Origin: Gautieria morchelliformis
Taxonomy: Eukaryota > Basidiomycota > Agaricomycetes > Gomphales > Gomphaceae
Direction: 5' to 3'
Assembly (NCBI GenBank): GCA_015179125.1
Contig: WHVA01000060.1
Span: 62,001-126,000 of the forward strand
Length of the DNA: 64,000 bases
The notes below the pieces were generated by a model, which was given only the letters and a program-made list of their open reading frames with translations, was not told where the DNA came from and ran no database searches. Shown in pieces: positions 9,084 to 19,017 of this stretch (its first letter is position 1; every line of letters begins with the position of its first letter). A program made the translations under genes and the position numbers.

Positions 9084-9774
9084 TGTTACGTATCGAGATT
9101 TCCACTAAGTCGGAACTGGAAAGGACAGCGGCTTCAACTTATAGGTTGCGCCCCCAATGAACTATCGTCCTAGGTATTTCGGAAATGAGCCGGAAGTCGG
9201 AAAGTACTGGACCAGCTGTTTGGTCGGAACTTGAGTCGGAACTGAGGCGGAAGGCGGAAGACGGAAGGCTGAGAGAGAGACTGAGATCTTGCTAGACTCG
9301 CTGTGCTAAGAACAGGAGATGGAGCGAAGGAAATCAAGTATCGAAGGTGATTATCTGATTGCAGAATAACAGACATACATGAGGGGTTTTTATACAAAGC
9401 GCAGAGCAACAAGTAATGGTGTTGTACTAAGCAAATTCCGGAGGAAGCGGAAGTCGAGTACAATGTGTGGGAACTAACTAATTGGGAACAATGGGACTAC
9501 AAGGGGGGTTCAGGGTAAGGTAGAACAATGGCAAAGAACAAGGGGTCGGGAAAACATATCTGACAACGAACTACAAGGGTGACCGTATATATGGTTTTGA
9601 TGGATGGCGAGGTGGGTCCGGTGGGTCCGAGTAATAGAGTCGAAAGAACAAGGGAAATGTACAAGGGGCGGAATGTCGGAAATGTCGGAGGGGCGGAACG
9701 TGTGGCGGAACTATTGGAGAGGCGGAATGTATGGCGGAACTGAGGGTCGGAAATCGGAAATGAACGGTCGTAAC
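9084..9774 (-). repeat. 5' LTR of gypsy A1 (691 bp)
   Basis: On the minus strand it starts TGTTACGACC and ends CGTAACA (7-bp terminal inverted repeat TGTTACG/CGTAACA). Matches the solo LTR at 21387-22078 (692 bp). Very rich in TTCCG. Confidence 0.92.
9350..9394 (-). promoter_or_regulatory. Predicted LTR promoter and transcript start of gypsy A1
   Basis: TATAAAAA on the minus strand (9394-9387), then AATCAGATAAT beginning at 9360, i.e. 34 nt downstream, the usual TATA-to-start distance. The position of the start is inferred from that spacing and from the complementarity to the primer site at 9071-9081. Confidence 0.6.
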
Positions 9775-10039
9775 ACGAGGGTGTCCTCCCATCCCATGAT
9801 CATCCAGTGCTCCTGGTCTACTGGAGCACGGAGAATATCCGCGGCCCCCTGCCTCGGGGCCGCTGCTCGCATTGTGGACGTTGACGGATCAACGTCCATC
9901 CCATCTTTGGGGGGCATCATCTTTGTGGGGATGATGGTGGTTAGCTTCCAAGAAGCAATGCGCCCTCGGAAAGATCCGAGGTGAAAATTTAACCACGCCG
10001 TGGCTGGCGCGTCATGTGGTCTGCACGTGACAGACGCGT
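9775..10039 (-). other. 3' non-coding tail of gypsy C
   Basis: Follows the chromodomain stop. GC-rich, with purine-rich stretches near the left edge (minus strand GGGATGGGAGGA) that could be the polypurine tract. No LTR C sequence is recognisable before the LTR of gypsy A1 begins, so A1 may have inserted just ahead of the 3' LTR. Confidence 0.4.
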
Positions 10040-10174
10040 CTAGCGGCGTCTGGGGAGGTCGCGTGGCTTGCTCACCCCCCTAAGCTCTAGATAGCTATCT
10101 AGGGCTTCAAGGTCCTTGCAGGATGACATGGGTTCCCATGTCATGTCACCTAAGGTCCAACGGACCTGGAACTC
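10040..10174 (-). pseudogene. Gypsy C chromodomain, C-terminal half
   Basis: When the copia D insertion and one copy of its target duplication are discounted, the frame ending at 14615 (IAHRWINSMDLEF) continues here as QVRWTLGDMTWEP and on to a stop at 10040-10042. The aromatic and WEP pattern is that of a chromodomain, which in chromoviruses helps steer integration to chromatin. Broken only by the insertion. Confidence 0.75.
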
Positions 10175-10355
10175 TGTAACATGTAACCGTCGCTCAAGTC
10201 TCGATGACACATGTATAGTTTAGTCATGTATCCATAGTGTACCACGATGACTCAAGGTAGCTTACTATTTTATTTTCTCCGACTCAAAATCATGTATATA
10301 GGAATTTCCGAGACATCACTCGGTAATCCCAACTATCTGTCTACTGCGTCTAACA
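10175..10355 (+). repeat. 5' LTR of copia D
   Basis: TGTAACATG...TCTAACA, 181 bp. Differs from the 3' LTR only by A/G within GACATCRCTCGG. Confidence 0.95.
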
Positions 10356-10420
10356 GGGTTATGGGCCCCGCACTCTAACCCAGTCCACATCAATCAAAGA
10401 AAATCTGCAACAATCAATAT

Positions 10421-13400
10421 ATGTCTACTACTGTATCAGCGGTCCCACAGCCAAGCTCGCTCTATAGAATTGAGCCGCTCGTTGGCAGCAACTATGCGGC
10501 TTGGAAAGAGAAAATGAGGTGGATCTTGATAGAACAAGATCTTTGGGACCATGTTGACGGCGTGGTATCGAAACCGACGCCAGCGGATCCGAGGAATATC
10601 ACGGACCCGGAAAGGGCAGCGATCGCAGATTGGACTAAAAAGGACCAACAAGCCTATGCGGCCATTAGTCTTCGGATCAGCGACGAGTATCTAGTCTATA
10701 CATATGGTGCCTCAATGTCACGAGGCATATGGCTACCCTTACTCACGATCTTTGAGGCAAAGGGAGCAATAGGTGTAATCAATGTTCGCCGCGAGTTCTT
10801 CCGCTCCTTCGCCGAAGAGGGTGCAAACATGGAAGAGCATATCCGTAAACTAAAGGGCCTACAAAAACAATTACATTCTCTCGGCGAGTTGATCAATGAC
10901 CGAGACTTTTGTAATGTATTACTTACGTCACTTCCACCCTCGTGGTCCACTTTTATTACGGCCACCACTGCCGGCTTACCGACATTATCCTCTGACACAT
11001 TGATTTCCCATGTCTTGGAAGAGGACCGTATTAAAAGATCCGCCCCTGGAGTGGAGACGGCCTTGAGAGCACAAGAAAAAGGGAAAAAGGGACGAAAGAA
11101 TGATGGGGCTACAAAAGGAAAGTGCAGGAATTGCGGAAAGAAAGGGCATTGGAAGAAAGATTGTTGGGCTAAAGGTGATGGAAAAGAAGGGCAATTTCCC
11201 AAGTGGTGGAAAGAAAAACAGCCCAAGAATTCGACAAAACAAGCTACGGAGAACAATGAAAACAACAACGATTCCGAGTTTGTCTTTGCGGCAGTCGAAC
11301 ACCCGGCGATCGTTGAAGATCTCGCGTGCCGTGCCAATATATCGGCATCGGACTGGTTGGCTGATACAGGGTCAACCACTCATATTGCACGTAATCGAGA
11401 TTACTTTACTAGTTTCACTCCGGAGCCGTCGGAAATCGAGGGCATCATGCCAAGGACTATTTTGCGTACCCAAGGACGAGGCACAATTCCAATTGATTTC
11501 TTCATCAGTGATCGCATTTTTGCTGCCAAGCTCACTGACGTCAAGCATGCACCTGATGCTCCTAATAATATTTTGAGCATCGGACGGCTTACAGATCAAG
11601 GACATGTGGCTCTCTTCACAAATGACATCGTGAAGATCAAATCCCCATCGGGTATGGTGTTTGCCAAGGGCAAGAAAACTGGACGCATTTATTGTATGCA
11701 TATGCGCATCCGTTCCACGGGTGACACAGATTTCACCGCCCTCGCCAGACCGAAGTCCTGGGACAATTGGCACCGAGTGTTGGGACATATCAATTTGGGC
11801 GCCATTAAACTAATGAAATCTCGTGATTTAGTCACTGGAATGACTGTGGACACAAAACCACCGGTAACTCAGTGTGTACCTTGCATTGAAGGTAAACAAC
11901 ACATTGAGCCATTCCCCAAACGTGCAGAAGACACCGCTGTATATATCGGTAACTTACTGTATCTGACATGTGGGGACTGGCAAGTACAGAAGGTCCAGCG
12001 TGAGAACACTATTTTTATTCCTTCACTGATGCCAAGAGTCATTATTCAACGCTCTATTTTAGTCACACCAAGGACAATGTCCTAGACCGCTTCAAGGATT
12101 ACAAAGCCTTTGTTGAAACCCAGACAGGGCTTCAATTGAAAAGGCTACGTAGTGATGGCGGCGGTGAATATACTAGCTCGGCGTTCAAAGCATTTTGCGC
12201 CGAGAATGGCATCATCATGGAATACACGGCACCTTATTCTCCAGCACAAAACGGCATCGCGGAGCGACTCAATCATACCTTACTTGAGCTCGCCCGTGCC
12301 ATGCTTTTTGCCAAGAAATTGCCGAAGATGTTGTGGGCGGAGGCCATGGCGTATGCGTGCTACATCAAGAATAGATCACCGACGAAGGCGCTTGAGGCAG
12401 AGATAACCCCTTATCAGGTCTTCTTTGGAAGGAAGCCTGATATCAGGAGGTTAGAAGAATTTGGAAAAAGGTGTTGGGTTAGGGTACCGGATCAGAGATG
12501 TACTAACTGGAACCAAAGTCAGAGCAACATATCTTTACCGGTGTTGCTGCCAATTCCAAAGCATGGAAATACCTCAACACACGTTCCAATCGTATTCAGA
12601 CCTCAAGGAACGTTATATTTGACGAAAATGAGGATCTCCACCCTCCACCGGAAACCGACGAAGACGATGAAACGCCCATACCAATTTTGACACCTTCAGT
12701 GAAGAGCGCCACAACCACTGTACCTGTGGCTCCCACCATTTCACCGGCACCAGCCGATGCGCCGGAACCCCGTCGCAGCACTAGAATTGCCGCTAAGCCC
12801 GCGCCAGATTACCGCCGCATGGACGAGGGCGATCGTGCTTTATCAGCGACTGAAATAGTCACTGAACCACTGTCGTACACTGAAGCGCTGAACTGATGAT
12901 TACCCGATTTGGCAACGGGCGATGGAGATAGAAATGAAACAGCACGCGGAAGTTGGTACGTGGGACTGATAGAGTTGCCACCAGGGAAGAACATTGTGGG
13001 TAGCCGATGGGTTTTTGCAGTCAAAACAGACGCAAAAGGCAATTTTGAATTGGGCAAAGCAAGAATCGTCGCCCAAGGATTTACTCAGCGTCCGGGAATG
13101 GACTACTTTGAGGTCACCTCCCCGGTCGTTAAAATTGAAAGCCTGCGCGTCTTGCTTGCCCTCGGCATCCACAACGGGTGGCGGATCGAGATGATGGATG
13201 TTAAGGGCGCGTACCTTAACTCTCGATTGGAAGAAGAAATATACATGCGCCAACTGGAGGGGTTTGACAATGGATCGGGACGAGTCCTGAAATTGCATCG
13301 TGCCATTTATGGACTGAAGCAATCAGGCCATGCCTGGTACGAACGACTGTCCAAAGTACTATTCGACGATGGGTTTATGCGCAGTCATGCCGACGACTGT

Positions 13401-14397
13401 ATCTTCTTCAAAAAAGACAATGATAATATTACTATTGTCACTGTCTATGTCGACGACTTGGGCCTCCTCACGAGTACAGAGGAACTAATGGCGCGTATCA
13501 AAAACCTATTGAACACTCACTTCCCTATGAAAGATCTCGGCGAAATGCAAAGAATTCTTGGAATCAGAGTGGAAATTGACCGTAACGCCGGTACCATTAA
13601 ATTATCTCAAGGCCATTATATTGACATCATTTTGCATTGATTCAATTTGGTCAAGGCACCACTGGTAACTACCCCAGTCGTGAAGGACATCAAATCATTA
13701 GTGCCGCGTCCTAAACAGGAACAGGCACTCGATGTTCCTTACGCGCAAGCTGTAGGATCTCTTATGTATGCCGCTCTTGGTTCACGACCCGATATTGCAT
13801 TCGCCGTACAACAACTTAGTCAACACACTCACGACTATACTGTTGCACATTGGACGGCTGTTAAACGTGTCATTCGGTACCTTAAAGGTACCCGAGATCT
13901 AGGAATCACCCTCCACTGTTCCGCGCTTTCCCCGCAACTCGAAGTCTATACTGACGCCGACTTTGCAAATCTTGCCGATTCCAAATCAATTGGCGGCTAT
14001 ATTTGTCTTTATGCCGGTGGCGTCATTGCATGGCTATCGAAAAAGCAAATGCGGATCGCTCTGTCTACAACCGAATCCGAGTCTATGGCTCTTGTCCCTG
14101 GAGCCAAACACGTCTTGTGGGTAAATCATTTACTCCAAGAGCTTGGTTTCCCCTGTGACTACCCCGCGCATATACACTGCGACAATCTTCAAACGGATTT
14201 CCAGTATCCATGATGCTATTCACCATTTCCGCACCAAACACTTACGCGTTGAGTGTCATTGGATCTGAGAATTAGTCGCATTCAAGGAATTAGGAATTAC
14301 TTATGTGGAATCTGAAGAAAACCTGGCGGACATTCTTACAAAAGCTTTGCCTTTACCGCAACACAATTATCTTCTCTACAAAATGGGTATGGCTTGA
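10421..14397 (+). pseudogene. Copia D gag-pol, broken by stops and frameshifts
   Basis: Gag starts at ATG 10421; the ATG within the primer site runs into a stop after five codons here. Visible: CCHC knuckle CRNCGKKGHWKKDC, protease WLADTGSTTHIA, GAG-pre-integrase region (WHRVLGHIN...CIEGK), then a frameshift near 12000-12085; integrase LRSDGGGEY ... NGIAERLN (12136-12500); a shifted linker with proline-rich text; RT from 12909 with canonical YVDD (TVYVDDLGLL); an in-frame TGA at 13638; RNase H 13647-14213 with a further shift; conserved end ADILTKALP and stop at 14395. Distant from the other copia family: shorter LTR, normal YVDD, separate start codon. Confidence 0.9.
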
Positions 14398-14433
14398 ACC
14401 ATATTTCTTTTTTTTCCTTTCGCTCGGGGGGTA

Positions 14434-14614
14434 TGTAACATGTAACCGTCGCTCAAGTCTCGATGACACATGTATAGTTTAGTCATGTATCCATAGTGTA
14501 CCACGATGACTCAAGGTAGCTTACTATTTTATTTTCTCCGACTCAAAATCATGTATATAGGAATTTCCGAGACATCGCTCGGTAATCCCAACTATCTGTC
14601 TACTGCGTCTAACA
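14434..14614 (+). repeat. 3' LTR of copia D
   Basis: 181 bp, preceded by the polypurine tract and followed by the second copy of target site AACTC. Confidence 0.95.
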
Positions 14615-16551
14615 AACTCCAGGTCCATTGAGTTTATCCATCGATGTGCGATAATCTCGTCAACGAGCCACTCCTCGTCGTCATTCGCTCCAAAGTCATA
14701 AAATGACTTGGCCTCATGACGGGGGAACAATTCGTCATTGTTGGCCTTGTATCGCCGTACGAGGCTTGAATGGAAGACCGGTGAAATGCGACGGCTTTTC
14801 AGCTCGTCGGGAAGATCAAGGGTCACCGTCGAGGCGTCGTTGTGAGCCTTGACGACACAGTATGGTCCGATGTACCGCGGGACTAGTTTTCTGGCTCTTC
14901 CTTTCGGGAGAGTTAGGTTTTGTGTCGAAAGGTAGACGTGGTCGTTGGCCGCGTACCTGTCGCTCGCCATACATTTCTTATTTGCATGAAACGTTTGAAT
15001 CACTCGATGCTCTATGATTGCATCGTGTGCCACCATCAGGTTCCATTTTGCCTGATGTGCGAACCGGGCTACCCCCTTGAACGGGGTGTCCACGGCTATG
15101 GGGAGGTCTATCCGCGGCATATAGCCGTGGTTCAGCTCGAAAGGTGCGAACCCTGTGGTCGCGCTGACGTTGCTGTTGAGGGCGACCTCAACCATTGGGC
15201 ATTTCAATGCCCAATCCTTCTGATCGTCTCTGACGACCGCGCGCAATATCTGGCCGATCGAGTGGTTTGCCTGCTCGGTGGCTCCATCCGTTTGGGGATG
15301 GAAGGCAGTTGACATGAGGAGCTTAGTCCCCATGAGTTGCTGCAGTTCACACCAGAAGATCGACGTGAACTTCGAGTCTCTGTCTGAGACAATGGAGTCG
15401 GGAACTCCGTGGAGTCGAATGATCTCCTTCAGAAACAGCCAGGCTACTCCCTTGGCTAACACGCTCGTCGTGGTTGGTACGAGGTGTACGAGCGACGTTA
15501 GTCGGTCGATGACTACCATCAGGTAGTCACAGTCATTGGATTTGGGCAGGGGCCCCATGAAGTCGATGCCAGTCGACTGCCATGGCCTATCTGGAATGGG
15601 TAGGCTGTGTAGTAGGCCTTTGGGCCATTGTGGTCCGGTTTTCGTCATCTGACATCTCATGCACGATGTGCAGAACGCTTCTATGTCTGGGCTCATGCCC
15701 CGCCACCAATATGCTCTTCGAACGTAGTTTGAAGTCTTCAGATGGCCATAGTGGCCGACTATCTGATGTGCCCGATTGATGATAATTTCGATAAGCTTCC
15801 TTCCCCCTTGAAGAACAGAGCGGGGGACGGCAATGACGTCTCTTTTGAGCTGGTTCTTAGTCCAGATCAGCCCGTCCCAGATCCCGAATCTCAGGTGCAT
15901 GTCCAGGTGTGCCATGATCTTTGTGAACATGGTGTCCCTGTGGTACGCGTCTCGTAAGACCTTAGACAGGTCTACGCCTTGCTCAACGACCCGGCGCAGG
16001 GGCGCGCCATCATTTCCTGCGGTGATGGCTCTGACGTCATCGTTGTCGTCGCATGACGCGGTGACGTTCGCAGGCTCTGGTGAGCCCTCGTTTGATGCGG
16101 CGGATTCCATTACTCTCACCTCTGTCTTCTCCGCGAGGCGTTTAGAGCGTCTTGTCACCGCTGTTCGCAGCTCGATATACCGGTCAGTGGGCAATAACTC
16201 ACCGTCCGGGTCTAAACACGCATCCGCGTTCACGAAGACGTGGTCCAGGTGATTGTCATCACTCGTGTCGTTCTCATAGTAGCGTGACAGGCAGTCCGCT
16301 ACCTTGTTCTCTACACCGTCAACATGAACGGTGTTGAAATTGAACCGGGAGAGAAACTCCCACCATATGACCTGGTGGTCAGATATGCTCTTCTGGGTCT
16401 CGAAGTACTCAAGCCCTTTGTGGTCTGTGATGAGGGTGAACATTCGCCCCAGCAGTTTGTCCTCCCATTTCATGAGAGCCTCGAGCACCGCGATCATCTC
16501 GTGCTCGTGAGTCCGGTAGTGTTGCTGAGCAACGCTGAACTTCTTTGACAA
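14615..16551 (-). pseudogene. Gypsy C RNase H, integrase and chromodomain N-terminus
   Basis: Long open stretch: RNase H (SKKFSVAQQHYRTHEHE, TDHKGLEYF), integrase HHCC finger (H...H, CTSCMRCQ), core D in STGIDFMGP, D in SDRDSKF, E in GATEQANHS, the C-terminal GPYCVV/LPxxLKSRRISPVFH module, and chromodomain start EWLVDEIIAHRW. It ends where copia D was inserted. Joined to RT upstream only through a frameshift near 16500. Confidence 0.88.
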
Positions 16552-17849
16552 GAAGCTGGCAGGTCGACAGGTTTTCCATCAGGACCTTGGCCGTAGACCG
16601 CACCGATGCCGGCTTTTGACCCGTTGGTGATCACCCAGATCGGTTCTGGGCACCTTGCGTCTACTGGACGCAGGATCGGGGCCTTACAGGCCAACGCCTT
16701 AATGCTTTGCCAGCATTTGTCTAGTAGTGGCGTCCATTCGAATGGACGGTTATTACGCACACAGCCCGATAGTGGGGTGGTATATGCGCTAACATCTGGC
16801 ATGTAGTGTGCCAGATACTGTACCAGCCTGAGGAAACGCTGGACGTTGTTGAACGTCCGTGGCCTGCGCCACTCGCGGATGCGTTGCATCTTGTCCTCGT
16901 CGGCATGTACCCCTCGGCCATCGATAACATGGCTGAGACACTCCATTCGGATGGAATAGAGGTCCACCTTTTTCTTGCTCAGAAAAAGGTGATTCTTCCT
17001 CAGTCTGTCAAAGACGATGTAGAGGTGCTCTTCATGCTCTTGTATTGAGAGCGAGAATATGAAGATGTTGTCCATGTATACATGGACGAAGCGACCTATG
17101 CAGTCGTGGAAAATGGCTGTCATCAGCCGTTGGAATGTTGATGGGGTGTTACAGTCCCCCATCTGTATCACCTGGCTCGTGAAGGTGCCGAGGATCATGG
17201 CAAAGGCAGTCTTTGCTACGTGATCTGGATGGATCCAGATCTGCTCGTATGCTTCCGACATATCGAGTTTTGTTCGATACCGACAGCGAGCCATGTCGCT
17301 GCGAATGATATCCTGATCCGGGAAGGGCGTGATGTCCTTCACCATGTTCTCGTTCTGCTGGCACAGATCGAAGACGGTTCGCAATGTACCATTCTTCTTT
17401 GGCACACACAGCATGGGCACGGCCTGCTGCGCAACTGCCAGAATCCACCACTTTGCAGTGGTGTATCATTCTATCTTAGCCGACAGTTCCTCTCGGAAGT
17501 GTTCGGGGCATTTTGGTAGCTGATACCGCATGTGCTTGTTGGGATCGATGAGGTTGATCTCATGGTTGATCTCCCGTAGTGGCGGGAGTTCTAATGGAAT
17601 TCCACTGACTAAGTCAGTGATTCTTTCCATCCATTCCTCACGGAGGCGAGGAAGGTCATCATCTGTGAGGATGATGGTGGTGGTTGGCTTAGAAGCCATT
17701 AGGCGCCGTGTGCGTCTATTAGGTCCTGCGGCGTGCGGAACCACTTTCCTCTTCCCCATCGCTTTCACCGTTAGGTGAGAGCGCCTCTCCCTACGGTTGT
17801 AGGGTGAGTCGAGGACGAGTCGTCCCGCAACTCGTCCTCCTAGCTTCAA
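16494..17849 (-). pseudogene. Gypsy C reverse transcriptase (catalytic YxDD changed to YMDN)
   Basis: Two frames joined by a shift near 17465. The first part holds the protease-RT linker (PPLREINHEINL..). The second holds RT palm motifs VPKKNGTLR, FPDQD, TKLDMSEAY, STFQRLM, and VHVYMDNIFIF where YxDD is expected. The second catalytic Asp is Asn (GAC to AAC fits deamination), so the enzyme is dead. The related copy E has a different lesion at the same box. Confidence 0.85.
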
Positions 17850-18187
17850 TGAGCCAGGTTAGGCTTCGGTGCCTGGGTGATCCTGCTCACCCATGGCCCC
17901 TTGTCCTCATTCGTCGATCCATCATCGTCGAACGATACCTTGCCCGTGGGGATCACTTCGTTCCCCTTGTGGATCGTCCCTGGGCTCGAGAAGTCCAGGG
18001 TTATGCCGAATCTCCTTAGGAATGGGTCCCTAAGATAGCATCGTAATATTCGACATTCGCTACGTTGAAATATTCGTCATATGTCTCACACCAAATTTGC
18101 TGGTTGTGTTCGTTCCATAGTTGACCGTGGAACGGCTGCCTATGCAGGCTAGCTGCAGCGCGATTGGCTGCTCCAGGGAGAATGTCT

Positions 18188-18994
18188 TCATCCCTGTAGC
18201 TCGCGTGAATTTGGGGGATAGCAGTACCCCTCGCTGCCGCTATCTAGCAGGCAGTGGGCTTTTACACCGTTTATTTCCCAGTACCCCGATAGGGTACGGT
18301 TCTCACTGTGCGGGCGCGTTGGCCGCGTCCTGTGTTTGCTTCGGTGGTGATACACCGGCTCGGCCGCCTTGTCTGGCGTGACCGAGGTGCGTGCCGCCAT
18401 GACCTTCGTGGCGGTTTCGTCTTCCAGCGTGACTCTGATCGCACTGGACCTGTAGGTGGTGTCTTCCACCTCCTCATCCCATTCATAGTATTGGGATGGC
18501 TCTGGGTCCCACTCTTCAGCAGGCGCGTCTCCGTTATTCGGAGTGTCGTTGGGTTGGGGATCACCCTCCCCCTCTTCATCAATCTGTTGAAGAGAATTTT
18601 GACCGAGATCCATCTCTGGATCCTCGGCCTCACCGTCGTGCCTCACGGCTGTCCTTACACTGGACCTAAGCCGGGGGCACTCCGCCTTTTTGTGGCCAGG
18701 TTGGCCGCATTCAAAGCACGTGGTGTTGCTTTGGCTGCCGCTGGGCCTATCGTTAGGCCGGCCCAACGTTTTCGTTGGTGGGGCAGGTCGTGGGGACGAC
18801 CCTGACGCTTGAGGCTGTTTAGCTTCAGGCGGGTGTCCAGCTTGTGCTGGGCGTGAGGGCGGTAGCCGTTGTCCTGTTCCGCTTCTTGAGAACAGGCTGG
18901 GCCTGGTCAGGCCCATTTGTGTCAACGGCTTGCTCCCTGTGAGCCGGGCGGCGCTTGCCGTTGCTGCTGTGCTTTCTGCGCGGCGCATCCCCAT
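18188..18994 (-). pseudogene. Gypsy C nucleocapsid and protease segment
   Basis: CCHC knuckle CFECGQPGHKKAEC, an acidic linker, then the retroviral-type protease start (GYWEINGVKAHCLLDSGSEG) with DSG in place. Open over 268 codons, with the capsid frame (19018-19596) to the right on this strand. The reading frame is lost just after the protease active site, near 18190. Confidence 0.82.
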
Positions 18995-19017
18995 GTTGTA
19001 TCAGGATGCCTCCTCGA

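Larger units (their letters stand above)
5055..9774 (-). mobile_element. Ty3/gypsy retrotransposon A1 (3' part cut by copia copy 1)
   Basis: Read on the minus strand: 5' LTR (9774-9084), a primer site 2 nt beyond it, gag (9050-7611), a slippery -1 site, then protease, RT, RNase H and the start of integrase up to 5055, where copia copy 1 was inserted. PR-RT-RH-IN order makes it Ty3/gypsy. The rest of the integrase and the 3' LTR must lie left of the window. The tetranucleotide CGGA/TCCG is extraordinarily frequent in all parts. A degraded second copy is at 21321-29643, and LTR copies are at 21387-22078 and 55222-55482. Confidence 0.93.
10175..14614 (+). mobile_element. Ty1/copia element D (second copia family), TSD AACTC
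   Basis: 181-bp LTRs at 10175-10355 and 14434-14614 differ at one position. Target duplication AACTC at 10170-10174 and 14615-14619. The tRNA-iMet anticodon-arm primer site follows the 5' LTR at 10356, and a G-rich polypurine tract (CTCGGGGGGTA) precedes the 3' LTR. Coding capacity is broken, although LTR identity suggests the insertion is fairly young. Confidence 0.96.

Noticed and set aside
9775..9799. Shared use of LTR 9084-9774 as both 3' LTR of gypsy C and 5' LTR of gypsy A1
   Set aside because: The candidate 5' LTR of gypsy C at 21320 is unlike LTR-A, and the LTR-A family is tied to A-type gag by the matching primer site.
9775..9920. Minus-strand frame MMPPKDGMDVDPST as a separate gene
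   Set aside because: Lies in the tail of gypsy C next to an LTR, without domain support; probably 3' non-coding sequence.
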